Assembly: GCA_036654795.1 (NCBI GenBank)
Contig: JAVVRI010000008.1
Coordinates: forward strand, 1-32,838
Direction: 5' to 3'
Source of the DNA: JAVVRI01 sp036654795
Lineage (GTDB): Bacteria > Bacteroidota > Bacteroidia > Bacteroidales > Tannerellaceae
DNA length: 32,838 nucleotides
Below, in pieces: positions 32,789-32,838 of the stretch. Position numbers and translations under genes: made by a program. A model generated the notes under the pieces. That model saw only the letters and a program-made list of their open reading frames with translations, did not search any database and was not told the DNA's origin. Numbering within the stretch: position 1 is the first letter of the stretch; every line of letters begins with the position of its first letter.

Positions 32789-32838
32789 ATGAACTGGTTA
32801 GACATTACATTGCTATGTCTGGCAGGAATAGGATTTGT
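32789..32838 (+). CDS. CvpA-family membrane protein (first 16 codons only)
   Basis: An ATG one base after the infB stop opens MNWLDITLLCLAGIGFV, the start of a hydrophobic first helix. The sequence and position after infB match the CvpA (colicin V production-like) family found there in Bacteroidales. The rest is beyond the window, so the call rests on the start and the gene order. Confidence 0.65.
   Translation, partial: MNWLDITLLCLAGIGF

Overview
The window looks like a chromosomal fragment of a gut-type Bacteroidales bacterium (phylum Bacteroidota), most likely Bacteroides or Parabacteroides. The evidence is a SusC/SusD pair run by an ECF sigma/FecR switch, Bacteroidota promoter boxes (TAnnTTTG), no obvious Shine-Dalgarno sites, lipoproteins with a C-terminal Cys lipobox, and the gene order rimP-nusA-infB-cvpA. 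The genus is inference only. Three runs of ten N show that this is a scaffolded draft assembly, and each run falls inside a gene of a highly paralogous family.

Layout. (1) Positions 1-9.9 kb, minus strand, AT-rich: a polysaccharide-utilisation-type locus. In transcription order it reads ECF sigma factor, FecR anti-sigma (gap in its membrane helix), SusC with an N-terminal STN signalling domain, SusD (gap), a secreted right-handed beta-helix protein resembling GH141, and a DUF4838/GH67-N-like lipoprotein cut by the window edge. (2) 9.88-10.46 kb: intergenic, with a 9-bp inverted repeat in front of the sigma gene and a 4 x 21 bp tandem repeat. (3) 10.46-15.7 kb, plus strand: a GNAT-like protein, topoisomerase IV subunit B, CoaD and an S41 protease. 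(4) 15.8-18.9 kb, plus strand: KDG kinase, KDPG aldolase and uronate isomerase, which are three of the five steps from hexuronate to pyruvate plus glyceraldehyde-3-phosphate. (5) 18.95-19.05 kb: two strong hairpins between convergent units. (6) 19.1-27.5 kb, minus strand, AT-rich accessory block: AAA/STAND-type ATPase, a 43-residue protein, a membrane-anchored coiled-coil/beta-propeller protein, a periplasmic-propeller sensor kinase whose phospho-acceptor His is replaced by Asp, a 43-codon remnant of a second histidine kinase, and a TonB-dependent receptor with a TPR-like N-terminus. The genes are 23, 25, -4 and 29 bp apart, which suggests one operon. (7) 27.7 kb to the end, plus strand: the conserved rimP-nusA-infB operon and the first codons of cvpA.

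How the parts work together. The left locus is a classic trans-envelope switch: ligand-loaded SusC touches FecR through STN, FecR releases the sigma factor, and susCD plus downstream enzymes are expressed. The uronate genes could use uronic acids freed from pectic or host glycans, but nothing in the sequence ties them to the left locus. The strongest candidate for something undescribed is the 19.1-27.5 kb block. It combines an outer-membrane receptor, a propeller sensor with a degenerate H-box but an intact ATP site, a propeller scaffold and a tiny protein. The only canonical H-box in that block survives as a fragment fused in frame upstream of the receptor's signal peptide.
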